From: Massilia sp. YIM B02443
GTDB lineage: Bacteria; Pseudomonadota; Gammaproteobacteria; Burkholderiales; Burkholderiaceae_D
Direction of reading: 5' to 3'
NCBI RefSeq assembly: GCF_030411955.1
Contig: NZ_JASNRA010000013.1
Coordinates: forward strand, 1 to 64,000
Length of the DNA: 64,000 nt
The notes beneath the pieces were generated by a model. It searched no databases. It saw nothing but the letters and a program-made list of their open reading frames with translations, and was not told the DNA's origin. A program made the position numbers and the translations under genes. Within the stretch, counting starts at the first letter, position 1. Every line of letters begins with the position of its first letter. Positions 34,219 to 42,955 of this stretch are shown one piece after another.

Positions 34219-35106
34219 ATGCAAATGACCCTGTCCTTCCGCCGCCAAGTCCTCAAGCACCTGATCGCCGCCGCCGTCGGCACCGTGGCCATCGCGGGCG
34301 CCGCCCACGCACAATCGAGCGCCGGCGTCCTGCGCGTTTCGGCGATTCCCGACGAAGCTCCGACCGAACTGCAGCGCAAGTTCAAGCCGCTGGGCGAATA
34401 CCTGGCCAAGCAGACGGGACTGAAGGTCGAGTTCACCCCGGTGACCGACTATGCCGCCTCGGTGGAAGGCCTGATCAACCGCAAGATCGACATGGTCTGG
34501 TTCGGCGGCTTCACCTTCGTGCAAGCCAATGTGCGCAGCAAGGGCCAGGTGACCCCGCTGGTGCAGCGCGCCGAGGATGAAAAGTTCCGCTCGGTATTCA
34601 TCACCACCCAGCCGGGCATCAACAAGCTGGAAGACCTGAAGGGCAAGACCCTGGCCTTCGGTTCCGAATCGTCAACCTCGGGCCACCTGATGCCGCGCTC
34701 GTTCCTGCTGCAGGCCAAGATCAACCCGGATACCGACCTCAAGCGCATCGCCTTCTCGGGCGCACATGACGCCACCGTGGCGGCCGTGGCCGGCGGCAAG
34801 GTCGATGCTGGCGCACTCAACATCTCGGTCTGGGAAAAGCTGGTCGAAGGCAAGAAGGTCGATCCGAAACAGGTGCGCGTGTTCTACACCACCCCGGGCT
34901 ACTTCGACTACAACTGGAGCGTGCGCAGCGACATGGACCCGGCGCTGAAGAAGAAGATCACGGACGCCTTCCTGGCGCTGGACGCGTCGACCGCGCAGGG
35001 CAAGGAAATCCTGGACCTGCAGCGCGCCACCAGGTTCGTGCCGACCAAGACCGCCAACTACGGCGCGATCGAAGCCGCTGCGCGCAACGCCGGCCTGCTG
35101 AAGTAA
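34219..35106 (+). CDS. PhnD-like ABC transporter substrate-binding protein, putative selenium oxyanion importer
   Basis: 295 aa. Signal peptide about 1-32 ending AGAAHAQ. The mature protein has the PhnD-type fold: LRVSAIPDEAPTELQRKF, DMVWFGGFTFVQA and SESSTSGHLMPRSFL, with a small oxyanion-binding pocket of Ser/Thr. As I recall, a PhnD-like subfamily with this pattern is proposed to bind selenate because it clusters with selD and SenB; that matches this context. A phosphonate role is less likely because no phn catabolic gene is near. Start at ATG 34219 or 34225. Confidence 0.8.
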   Translation: MQMTLSFRRQVLKHLIAAAVGTVAIAGAAHAQSSAGVLRVSAIPDEAPTELQRKFKPLGEYLAKQTGLKVEFTPVTDYAASVEGLINRKIDMVWFGGFTFVQANVRSKGQVTPLVQRAEDEKFRSVFITTQPGINKLEDLKGKTLAFGSESSTSGHLMPRSFLLQAKINPDTDLKRIAFSGAHDATVAAVAGGKVDAGALNISVWEKLVEGKKVDPKQVRVFYTTPGYFDYNWSVRSDMDPALKKKITDAFLALDASTAQGKEILDLQRATRFVPTKTANYGAIEAAARNAGLLK

Positions 35107-35125
35107 TCGAAGGCCCGCCGATCCG

Positions 35126-35941
35126 ATGCCGACCTACCGCCTGCGTCAACTCACCGTGCGCCACCTGACCGGCAACCGCGCGCCGGCGCTGCACGCGCTC
35201 GACCTCGAGATTGGCGCCGGCGAGCAGGTCGCCCTGATCGGTCCTTCCGGCGCCGGCAAGACCACGCTGCTGGCCACCCTGGCCTGCGCCCACCGTCCCG
35301 CCGAGGGCAGCCTGGAAGTGTTCGGACGCGACCCTTGGGCGCTGAACGGGGGCGCGCGCCATCGCCTGCGCAGCCACCTGTTCCTGGCGCCGCAGACGCC
35401 GCCGCTGCCGCCGCGCCAGCGCGTGGTCACCGCGGTGCTGGCGGCGCGCCTGCCGCACTGGAGCCTGTGGCAGGCGCTCGGTTCGCTGGTGCGCCCGCAG
35501 GATCCCGACGCCGCGCACGCGGCGCTGGCCCGCTTCGGCCTGGGCGACAAGCTGTATGCGCGGGTCGACCGCCTGTCCGGCGGCGAACGCCAGCGCTGCG
35601 GCCTGGCGCGCCTGCTGCTGTCGAACGCCGAAGCGCTGCTGGTCGACGAGCCGATTTCCGCGCTCGACCCGGCGCTGGCGCGCCACACCCTTGCCACGCT
35701 GCGCCAGGAAGCGGCCAAACGCAACGCCACGCTGGTGTGCAGCCTGCACCAGGTAGACCTGGCGCGCGAAGGCTTCGCGCGCCTGATCGGCCTGCGCGAC
35801 GGGCGCATCGTGTTCGACGCGCCGCGCGAACAGGTCAGCGACGCCATGATTGCCGACCTGTACGCCAACGAGAGCGTCACGCCCGCGCTTGAGGTCCTGC
35901 ACGATTCGCCCGAGCGCATCGCGGTCGGCGCCTGCTTCTGA
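35126..35941 (+). CDS. PhnC-like ABC transporter ATP-binding protein
   Basis: 271 aa. Walker A GPSGAGKTT, ABC signature LSGGERQR, Walker B LLVDEPISALD and the switch His (CSLHQ) are complete. It resembles PhnC rather than PstB. It begins 19 nt after the binding-protein gene and is followed by two permease genes, so it powers the same importer. The C-terminus ends about 30 residues after the switch region, as in the PhnC family. Confidence 0.9.
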   Translation: MPTYRLRQLTVRHLTGNRAPALHALDLEIGAGEQVALIGPSGAGKTTLLATLACAHRPAEGSLEVFGRDPWALNGGARHRLRSHLFLAPQTPPLPPRQRVVTAVLAARLPHWSLWQALGSLVRPQDPDAAHAALARFGLGDKLYARVDRLSGGERQRCGLARLLLSNAEALLVDEPISALDPALARHTLATLRQEAAKRNATLVCSLHQVDLAREGFARLIGLRDGRIVFDAPREQVSDAMIADLYANESVTPALEVLHDSPERIAVGACF

Positions 35942-35962
35942 ACCTTCGTTGCCGCACGCCGC

Positions 35963-36787
35963 ATGACGAAGGTTCTTCACCCCGATCCGGCCTGGCGCAC
36001 GCGCGTCACCGCCGCTGCCGTATTCATTGTGCTGCTGGTCCCGATGCTGGCGGCCAGCGAATTCAAGCCCTGGGCGCTGTTCGACGCCCAGAGCCTGCGC
36101 GCGACCGGCATGTTCCTGGGCGACTTCCTGACGCCGTCCAGCGAACCCGAATTCCTGGCAATGGTGCTGCGCGAGACCTGGCAGACGGTCGCCATCGCCA
36201 GCGCCGGCCTCACCCTGGCGCTGCTGGCCGCGATCCCTGCCACCTTCGTCATCAGCGAACGGCTGTCGATCTCGCGCCTCGGCACCGGCCGCATGCACCC
36301 GCTGGCGGCCGGCGTGCGCCAGCTGCTGCGCTGGATCCTGGTGATCCTGCGCTCGGTGCCCGAGCTGGTGTGGGCGCTGCTGTTCGTGCGCATCGTCGGG
36401 CTCGGCCCCACCGCCGGCGTGCTGGCCATTGCCCTCTCCTATAGCGGCATGCTGGCCAAGGTATATGCCGAGATTTTGGAATCGGGCGACGCCCACGCCA
36501 CCGACGCCCTGCTGGCCAATGGCGGCGGGCGGCTGCCGGCGCTGCTGTACGGCGCCCTGCCCGAGTCCAGCGCCGAACTGGTGTCCTACACCGTGTACCG
36601 CTGGGAGTGCGCGATCCGCGGCTCGGCGGTGATGGGTTTCGTCGGCGCCGGCGGCCTGGGCCAGCGCCTGGACGAGTCGACCAGGATGATGGCCGGCGGC
36701 GAAGTCGCGACCATCTTGACCATGTTCGTGCTGCTGGTGGCGGCGGCCGACCTGGTCTCGAAATTCCTGCGCCGGAGGCTGGGATGA
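35963..36787 (+). CDS. PhnE-like ABC transporter permease 1
   Basis: 274 aa. BPD_transp_1 domain with about six TM segments and the conserved RSVPELVWALLFVRIVGLGPTAG and VGAGGLGQRL blocks typical of PhnE permeases. The stop overlaps the next permease by 4 nt. It forms half of the channel for the oxyanion importer. Confidence 0.9.
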   Translation: MTKVLHPDPAWRTRVTAAAVFIVLLVPMLAASEFKPWALFDAQSLRATGMFLGDFLTPSSEPEFLAMVLRETWQTVAIASAGLTLALLAAIPATFVISERLSISRLGTGRMHPLAAGVRQLLRWILVILRSVPELVWALLFVRIVGLGPTAGVLAIALSYSGMLAKVYAEILESGDAHATDALLANGGGRLPALLYGALPESSAELVSYTVYRWECAIRGSAVMGFVGAGGLGQRLDESTRMMAGGEVATILTMFVLLVAAADLVSKFLRRRLG

Positions 36788-37584
36788 CGGGAGCGACGAA
36801 CAAGCTGCCGCCTCCTCCACCCCGCTCGCCCGGCGCCTGGCTGCTGCTGCTCGGCATCGTGGCGCTGGTGGTGGCCAGCTTTGCTTCGCTGCCGCTGGCC
36901 TGGAGCGCCTTCTTCACCGCCGAAGCGGTGACCTCGGTGCGTGAATTCCTGCAAGGCTTCGCACCGCCCGAGACCAGCCCCGCGTTTTTGCAGAAGACCC
37001 TGGGCGCGCTGGGCGAGACGCTGGCCATGTCGGCCGTCGGCACCCTGCTGGCGGCGCTTCTCGGCCTGCCGCTGGCACTGGCCGGCGCCGGGCGCATGGG
37101 CCGCGTGGCGCGCGTCGTGGTGCGCCTGATCCTGAACGTGCTGCGCTCGATCCCGGAACTGGTGTGGGCCGCGGTGCTGCTGGTGCTGGCCGGGCTGGGA
37201 CCGATGGCCGGCACCCTGGCGCTGGCCGCGCATACCGCCGGGGTGCTGGGCCGGCTGTTCGCCGACGCGCTGGAAAACGTCGAACCGCTGGCCGAACAGA
37301 GCCTGCGCACCAATGGCGCGCGGCCGTTGGCAGCCTTCCTGTACGCTACCCTGCCGCAGGCGCTGCCGCAGATGCTGTCGTACACGCTGTACCGCTGGGA
37401 GAACAATATCCGCGCCGCGGCCGTGCTGGGCGTGGTCGGCGCCGGCGGTCTGGGCCAGATGCTGAAGTACCACCTGTCGCTGTTCCAGATGCCGAGCGCG
37501 GCGACGGTGGTGCTCGCGATGCTGGTGCTGGTGGCGCTGGTGGATGCGGTCAGCTATGCGCTGCGGCGCGCGCTTACCCGTTGA
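36784..37584 (+). CDS. PhnE-like ABC transporter permease 2
   Basis: 266 aa from ATG 36784, overlapping permease 1 by ATGA. A proline-rich start (KLPPPPPRSP) precedes about six TM segments, with RSIPELVWAAVLLVLAGLGPMAG and VGAGGLGQML blocks matching permease 1. The two are paralogues and probably heterodimerise. Confidence 0.9.
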   Translation: MTGATNKLPPPPPRSPGAWLLLLGIVALVVASFASLPLAWSAFFTAEAVTSVREFLQGFAPPETSPAFLQKTLGALGETLAMSAVGTLLAALLGLPLALAGAGRMGRVARVVVRLILNVLRSIPELVWAAVLLVLAGLGPMAGTLALAAHTAGVLGRLFADALENVEPLAEQSLRTNGARPLAAFLYATLPQALPQMLSYTLYRWENNIRAAAVLGVVGAGGLGQMLKYHLSLFQMPSAATVVLAMLVLVALVDAVSYALRRALTR

Positions 37585-37616
37585 TCTTTACCCGATTTCA
37601 ACCCCACCAGGACCGG

Positions 37617-38273
37617 ATGCTCGAACTCGACCAGCTCACCAAGACCTACGGCGGCCGCACCGTGCTGTCGCGGCTGTCGCACGTGTTCCAGCCGGGCGAG
37701 TTCGTCGCCATCATGGGCGAGTCCGGGGTCGGCAAGTCGACCCTGCTGAACCTGATCGCGGGCCTGGACGCGCCCACGGCCGGGCGCGTGCTGGTCGACG
37801 GTGTGCCGATGTCGGCGCTCGACGACGACGCCGCCACCCGCCTGCGGCGCACCCGCATGGGCTTCATCTTCCAGGCCTTCCACGTGCTGCCGCACCTGAC
37901 GCTGCGCCAGAACGTGGCGCTGCCGCTGCTTTTGAATGGCGACGCGAATGGCGACGCCACCATGCGCGCCGGCGCCATGCTCGATGCGGTCGGCCTGCGC
38001 GGCCGCGGCGCCGACTTCCCGCGCCAGCTGTCGGGCGGCGAACTGCAGCGGGTCGCCATCGCGCGCGCCCTGGTGCACCGTCCGGCGCTGCTGCTGGCCG
38101 ACGAACCGACCGGCAACCTCGACCCGGACACCGCCAATGGCATCCTGCAGCTGCTGCGCGCCGAAACGCGCGCCCACGGCGCCGGCGCGATCATGGTGAC
38201 CCATTCGCACGCCGCGGCCGCCATGGCCGATAAAGTGCTTGTGCTCACTAATTCCGGATTGAAATTAGCGTAA
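37617..38273 (+). CDS. LolD/MacB-type ABC ATP-binding protein
   Basis: 218 aa. Walker A GESGVGKST, signature LSGGELQR, Walker B LLADEPTGNLD and switch His (VTHSH). The MGFIFQAFHVLPHLT block is that of the LolD/MacB class, unlike the PhnC-like ATPase. It begins 32 nt after permease 2 with no membrane partner of its own class nearby. Either it serves another permease elsewhere or supports this operon in an unknown way. Confidence 0.9.
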   Translation: MLELDQLTKTYGGRTVLSRLSHVFQPGEFVAIMGESGVGKSTLLNLIAGLDAPTAGRVLVDGVPMSALDDDAATRLRRTRMGFIFQAFHVLPHLTLRQNVALPLLLNGDANGDATMRAGAMLDAVGLRGRGADFPRQLSGGELQRVAIARALVHRPALLLADEPTGNLDPDTANGILQLLRAETRAHGAGAIMVTHSHAAAAMADKVLVLTNSGLKLA

Positions 38274-38297
38274 ATTCCGCGAAGAAACGCGCATATA

Positions 38298-38329
38298 GCA
38301 CGAAATTAGTTAAATAACCCTAATCGTGC
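38298..38329 (+). terminator. Imperfect inverted repeat after the transporter operon
   Basis: GCACGA and TTAG on the left pair with CTAA and TCGTGC on the right, with a two-nt bulge and a loop of about 10 nt, 25 nt after the last stop. No T-run. Possible end of the transporter transcript. Confidence 0.35.
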
Positions 38330-38447
38330 GCAACACAGTCGTAGTAATATCACAACGACCGCCACGCATAAGCCAACACAACAGGCGGGTATTCTCCAGA
38401 ACAGTCGATCTGTCTTGAATTCATGCATTAATTTTGGAGAATTCAAC

Positions 38448-38738
38448 ATGAGCGTACGACAGAAAAAACAGGAAATGCTCGAGGCGATGCATCGCGCCCG
38501 CGCACTGGAGCCATCGAGTTTCGTGCCCAACAAATTGCTCGACACGCTGATCGAGCGCATGCAGCTGAAGAACGATGCCGAGCTGTGCCGCGTGCTGGAA
38601 GTGCAGCCGCCGATCATCAGCAAGATCCGGCACCGCAAGCTGAACGTCGGCGCCACCATCCTGCTGCGGATGCACGAGAAGTCCAACATCCCGATCCGCG
38701 AACTGAAGGAACTGACCAGCGCCTCGGCGATCCACTGA
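38448..38738 (+). CDS. Small helix-turn-helix-like protein
   Basis: 96 aa. ATG 38448 has TTGGAGA upstream. A helical core (DAELCRVLEVQPPIISKIRHRKL) looks like a Cro/C1-type HTH with recognition helix PPIISKIRHR, preceded by a basic N-terminus. It could be a small DNA-binding regulator. Not matched to a named family. Upstream low-GC region of about 170 nt would hold its promoter. Confidence 0.65.
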   Translation: MSVRQKKQEMLEAMHRARALEPSSFVPNKLLDTLIERMQLKNDAELCRVLEVQPPIISKIRHRKLNVGATILLRMHEKSNIPIRELKELTSASAIH

Positions 38739-38748
38739 ACCGCGGACT

Positions 38749-39384
38749 TCAGGATTGCGCCGGCGGGCGCCCCGTCTTGAGCTGGGGCAGCGCCGCCAGC
38801 ACCGCCTGCAAGGTCGGCACGTCGAGCTGGCCCAGCAGGGCCACGCCGATGCGCAGCAACTCGCTCTTCTTGACGTCGACACCGGCGCGCAGGCAAGCCT
38901 GCTTCACATTGGCCAACACCACGTACTCTCCTTCCGGCATGGTGAAGCTGTCGCGCACCAGGGCCGGACGCGCGTCCACGGTGGGCGCACGTTCCGGTGC
39001 TGCAACGGCCGGGGCCTTGCGTGCCGCGCGCTTGACCGCAGGGACGAGATTGCGGGCGGCCGTTCTGGCGACCGACTCGATGCCGGCCTTTTTGGGCGCT
39101 GCGCTTTTCGGTGCCGGCCTGGCGGCCGTCTTGCCGGGCGCCTTGGCCACCACCTTGGCTGCGGTCTTGACGGCAGGCTTGCCTGCGGCCTTTACTGGGG
39201 CCGTATCTGCGGTCTTGCTTGCGGTCTTGCTTGCGGCCTTCGGGGCAATCTTGGATGCCGTCTTGACGGCGGTCCTGACCGGGGCCTTGGCCGCGGCGCG
39301 CACCGCGCCCTTGGCGGTATTGGCTGCCGCGCGCGGCGCGCGGGCTGGTTTGGCCGGCTCTGCTGCGGCAATCTTGCGGGGCAT
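38749..39384 (-). CDS. Histone H1-like Lys/Ala/Pro-rich protein
   Basis: 211 aa from ATG 39384 with GGAGGTG upstream. Residues 1-140 are almost only Lys, Ala, Pro, Thr and Arg with AAK/PKA repeats, as in bacterial H1-like and AlgP-type proteins that bind DNA non-specifically. The last about 60 residues form a folded acidic/hydrophobic domain (MPEGEYVVLANVKQACLRAG...LLGQLDVPTLQAVL). It probably condenses DNA; the C-terminal domain may dimerise. Its stop is 10 nt from the HTH gene, convergent. Confidence 0.8.
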   Translation of the reverse strand: MPRKIAAAEPAKPARAPRAAANTAKGAVRAAAKAPVRTAVKTASKIAPKAASKTASKTADTAPVKAAGKPAVKTAAKVVAKAPGKTAARPAPKSAAPKKAGIESVARTAARNLVPAVKRAARKAPAVAAPERAPTVDARPALVRDSFTMPEGEYVVLANVKQACLRAGVDVKKSELLRIGVALLGQLDVPTLQAVLAALPQLKTGRPPAQS

Positions 39385-39652
39385 GTGCACCTCCGTCGTG
39401 AAAAGGGCGAACAATATAAACGATTTGCACCATCCCTGCACACACCGCTGCCGGATTGCGCCCGTCTTCCGTTTTTACGAAGCATTACTTCCACGAACTC
39501 CTCTTTTATAGGAATGCCGCTTGAATTATTCTTCAAAGGTAACAACTGTGCTGTAAACTTCTGCCGCGCGCTCCGCCGCGAGGATAATGTGTGAAACGCG
39601 CCGGCGCGCTGCAGCGGCTGGCGGATATTTTAGGAAAGAAGAACGGCCCGGC

Positions 39653-40732
39653 ATGCGCAAGAACGCTCACCTGATGTTGCCGCTGCTGTTCGCAGCCGCG
39701 CTGGCCCTGCTGTTGCAGCACTTCCTCGGCTCGATCGCCTGGGCCGGTCTGCTGGCGGTGATCACCTGGCCCCTGCATGCGCGCCTGGTGGCGCGCGGCT
39801 GGCCGCCGATGGCCAGCGCCAGCTTCATGCTGGCCCTGCTGATCGTCAGCTTCGTCGGCCCTTCGGTGCTGCTGTTCCATACCCTCAGCTACGAACTGGC
39901 GGCGCTGCAGCGCATGCTGGTCACCTTCAACGAAACCGGCGTCCCGGTGCCGGCCTGGCTGGCCGGGCTGCCGATGGTCGCCGAGCCGGCGGTCAAGTGG
40001 TGGGAAGAGCACCTGGCGGTGCCCGGCGGCCTGAACGCCCTGATCCGCACCACGGTGGGCGACTTCATGCCGCACCTGACCGACGCCGCGCGCGTCTGGG
40101 GCTCGACCATCCTGGCCAACGCCCTGTACCTGTTCCTGACGCTGCTGACCCTCTTTGTGCTGTACCTGCACGGCCCGGCCGTGATGCATTACCTCGACCG
40201 CGCCGGCGCGCGCCTGATGCCCAGACAGTACGCCCGGCTGCGCCGCGTGCTGCCGCTGTCGGTACGCGGCACGGCGCTCGGCCTCGGTTCGATCGCGGTG
40301 CTGGAAGGCGTGGTGCTGGGCATCGCCTACTGGATCGCCGGCGCCCCGGCCCCGGCCCTGCTGGGCGTGATCACCGGCTACATGGCGCTGATCCCGGGCG
40401 GCGCGCCGCTGTCGTTCACCATGGTCTCGCTGCTGCTGTTCGGCCAGGGCCACTCGGCCGAGGCGCTCGGCCTGTTCACCTGGGGCGCGGTGGAGCTGTT
40501 CCTGGTCGATAAATTCATCCGCCCGAAACTGATCGGCCACGCGGTCAACTTGCCGTTCCTGGCGGTGCTGTTCGGCCTGCTGGGCGGGGTCTCGACGCTG
40601 GGCGTGATCGGCCTGTTCGTCGGTCCGCTGATGATGGCGATCCTGTTCGGCTGGCTGCGCGATGGCCAGATCGCGGTGGTGGCGCCGGTGGCGCCGGCTG
40701 CGGCGTCAGACGACGCCAAGCGGCTCGACTGA
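39653..40732 (+). CDS. AI-2E/PerM family transporter
   Basis: 359 aa from ATG 39653. Hydrophobic, about eight TM segments. The blocks ITGYMALIPGGAPLSF and FIRPKLIGHAVNLPFLAVLFGLLGG with GLFVGPL at the end are those of the AI-2E exporter/UPF0118 family (TqsA, PerM, YdiK). Substrate unknown. Its last 27 nt overlap the 3' end of the Ppx gene on the other strand. An RBS-like AGGAAAG lies rather far upstream. Confidence 0.88.
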   Translation: MRKNAHLMLPLLFAAALALLLQHFLGSIAWAGLLAVITWPLHARLVARGWPPMASASFMLALLIVSFVGPSVLLFHTLSYELAALQRMLVTFNETGVPVPAWLAGLPMVAEPAVKWWEEHLAVPGGLNALIRTTVGDFMPHLTDAARVWGSTILANALYLFLTLLTLFVLYLHGPAVMHYLDRAGARLMPRQYARLRRVLPLSVRGTALGLGSIAVLEGVVLGIAYWIAGAPAPALLGVITGYMALIPGGAPLSFTMVSLLLFGQGHSAEALGLFTWGAVELFLVDKFIRPKLIGHAVNLPFLAVLFGLLGGVSTLGVIGLFVGPLMMAILFGWLRDGQIAVVAPVAPAAASDDAKRLD

Positions 40733-41683
40733 CGCGCCCGCTGCCGCCGGCGCGGTACGCAGGTAGAGATCCCACAGCGCGCCCACGCGCAGGCCGGCAT
40801 GCACCGGCTTCAGCTCGGCGATGTCGAGTTCTTCCATCAATCCGATCAGGATCGCCAGTCCGCCCGGCAGGTGCGACACCCGCGCCGCCGGCTCCCATGC
40901 CAGGCGCACGCGCGCCACATTGCCGCTGGCGACGAACGCATGGCGCAGCCGCGCCAGTGCGGCGCGCGTCAGGCGCGCATCCGTCCCCTCCTCCTGGCGC
41001 ACGATCTCGGCCAGCGCACGCACGGTGCCGCAGGCGCCATAGGCCAGCGGCCAGCCCTGAGCGTCGTAGGCGCCCACGGCGGCATCGGCGAAGCGGCTGC
41101 GGCTGGAGCGCACCGCCGCCTCGAAGCCGGCGCCGTCGATGCGCCCGTCCGGGAAGAAGGTCAGGCTCTTGCGCACCGCGCCGACGGCGAAGGTCTCGAT
41201 GCGGCGGATGGCCGCGCCCTGCCCGGCCACCAGCTCGGTGGTGCCGCTGCCGACGTCGATCACCAGGCGCGGACCGGAATCGTGCGGGTCGAGCGTGCTG
41301 GCCACGCCCAGGTAGACCAGGCGACCGGCTTCGTCGCCGGCGATGATCTCGACCGGATGCCCCAGCGCCTGGCCGGCCGCCGGCAGGAACAGCGACGCGT
41401 TGCGCGCCATGCGCAGCGCGCTGGTGGCCACCACGCGCGTGGCGTCCGGACGCCAGGCGTCGAGCGCGGCGCGAAATTCGCCCAGGCAAGCCAGCGCGCG
41501 CCGCATCGCGGCCGGGCACAGCATGCCGTCTTCGTCGATGCTGGCGCTCAGGCGCACCGACTCGGCCATGCTCGCGACCAGCTGCAGGCAGCCGCCCTCG
41601 AAACGGCCGACGTGCAGGCGGAAGCTGTCGGACCCGAGTTCGACGGCGGCATAGACGGGTGGTTCAGCGGCGAATGAAGGCAT
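40706..41683 (-). CDS. Short Ppx/GppA family protein
   Basis: 325 aa. ASKHA fold: N-terminal VELGSDSFRLHVG phosphate-1 loop and phosphate-2 motif DVGSGTTELV (usually GGGSTE). The C-terminal HD-type domain of full-length exopolyphosphatases (about 500 aa) is missing, so this is the short form. It may hydrolyse polyphosphate or pppGpp; the changed glycine-rich loop makes activity uncertain. Relevant to phosphate economy but about 33 kb from the pst operon. Convergent overlap with the AI-2E gene. Confidence 0.85.
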   Translation of the reverse strand: MPSFAAEPPVYAAVELGSDSFRLHVGRFEGGCLQLVASMAESVRLSASIDEDGMLCPAAMRRALACLGEFRAALDAWRPDATRVVATSALRMARNASLFLPAAGQALGHPVEIIAGDEAGRLVYLGVASTLDPHDSGPRLVIDVGSGTTELVAGQGAAIRRIETFAVGAVRKSLTFFPDGRIDGAGFEAAVRSSRSRFADAAVGAYDAQGWPLAYGACGTVRALAEIVRQEEGTDARLTRAALARLRHAFVASGNVARVRLAWEPAARVSHLPGGLAILIGLMEELDIAELKPVHAGLRVGALWDLYLRTAPAAAGASVEPLGVV

Positions 41684-41767
41684 GGGGCGCGGTGTTGCGA
41701 AAACAGAGCGCAGGATAAGCGCCGCGCATGACGGGTCGATGACAGCAGGCTCGCGGCCTGCGTCCGC

Positions 41768-42955
41768 TCACGCCTCGGCCGGCGCCGCGCTGGCGCGCGC
41801 CACGCGGTTGCGCCCCTCACCCTTGGCCTGCAGCAGCGCCTCGTCGGCGCGTCCGAACAGCGTGGTGGTGCTGTCCTCGGGGCGGATGGTGGTGACGCCG
41901 AAACTGGCCGTCATCCTGATCAGCGCCCGCTCGCTCTTGACCGGGGTAGCCTCGATCGCGGCGCGGATGCGCTCGGCCACCAGCGTGGCTTCATCGAGGT
42001 TGGTGCGCGGCAGCAGGATCGCGAACTCGACCCCGACCAGGCGCCCCAGCTGGTCGCTGTCGCGTAGCTGGCGCCGGGTCAGTTCGACCACGTGGCGCAG
42101 CACGGCGTCGCCGGCCGGGTGACCATAGCCGTCGTTGATGCGCTTGAACTGGTCGAGATCCAGCACCACCAGCGCGGTCGGCAGGCCCGGACGGCGCGCC
42201 AGCGCCATCCACGGCGCCAGCGCCTGGAAGAAGCCGCGCCGGTTCGGCACGTCGGTCAGCGGGTCGATTGTCTCGAGCCGCGCCAGCGCTTCCTGCAGGC
42301 GCTCGCGCGCCAGCAGGAGCATGCCGAAGCCGTTGCCCAGCATCAGCAGATACAGCGCGCCGCTCGACAGCTGCGCCAGCAGCTCGTTCGACATCCAGCC
42401 CCAGCCGCCCTGCAGGAACAGCACCGACAGCCCGCGCGACGCGACCACCAGCGCCAGTGCGCCGCTGGCCACGGCCAGGAAACGGCGCAGCAGGCTGGCC
42501 TCGCCCCAGCGCCAGGCCAGCGCCACCGAGCCGGACAGATAGAATGCGCCGAGCAGCAGCGAGGCGGCCAGGCCGCGCAAGCCTTCTTCGTCGACCAGGT
42601 AGCACAGGAAGAACGCCAGAATCGCCAGCGCGCCCGCAACCAGGGTCGGACGGCGCCAGCCGGGGCGGCGCGCCAGCTCCCAGGAAGCGCCGGCCTCGAT
42701 CGCCACGCCGGCGAACAGCAGCGCATAGCCGCCCGGCACCGCGAGCGGCGCCGGCACCACGCCGGCGTCGCCCAGCGCCAGCAGCAGCCAGGCGCCGCCC
42801 TGGATCTGCTTGGACAGGCTCCACACGTTCAGGGCCGGCGCGCGCGCCGTGCCGTGATCGAAAAAGGTCAGCAGTGCGCACAAGGCCAGGTTGCCCAGGG
42901 CCAGGATCACCACCATGGTGGATGCGTCCAGCAGCATAGTCAGTTCAGTATTCAT
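41768..42955 (-). CDS. Membrane GGDEF-domain protein with degenerate active site
   Basis: 395 aa. About six to seven TM helices in the first 220 residues, then a GGDEF domain (about 230-390). The signature is VGVEF instead of GGDEF, so diguanylate cyclase activity is probably lost. The inhibitory site RDSD five residues before it is kept, so it may bind c-di-GMP as a receptor. Its 5' end overlaps the upstream 99-residue gene by 11 nt, so the two are cotranscribed. Confidence 0.9.
   Translation of the reverse strand: MNTELTMLLDASTMVVILALGNLALCALLTFFDHGTARAPALNVWSLSKQIQGGAWLLLALGDAGVVPAPLAVPGGYALLFAGVAIEAGASWELARRPGWRRPTLVAGALAILAFFLCYLVDEEGLRGLAASLLLGAFYLSGSVALAWRWGEASLLRRFLAVASGALALVVASRGLSVLFLQGGWGWMSNELLAQLSSGALYLLMLGNGFGMLLLARERLQEALARLETIDPLTDVPNRRGFFQALAPWMALARRPGLPTALVVLDLDQFKRINDGYGHPAGDAVLRHVVELTRRQLRDSDQLGRLVGVEFAILLPRTNLDEATLVAERIRAAIEATPVKSERALIRMTASFGVTTIRPEDSTTTLFGRADEALLQAKGEGRNRVARASAAPAEA

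Noticed and set aside
34219-35106. Calling the binding protein PhnD with a phosphonate role
   Set aside because: No phosphonate catabolic gene nearby, and context of selD and senB favours an oxyanion such as selenate. Not proven.
39385-39652. A gene in the 268-nt gap before the AI-2E gene
   Set aside because: No frame with a ribosome site; it probably holds divergent promoters only.
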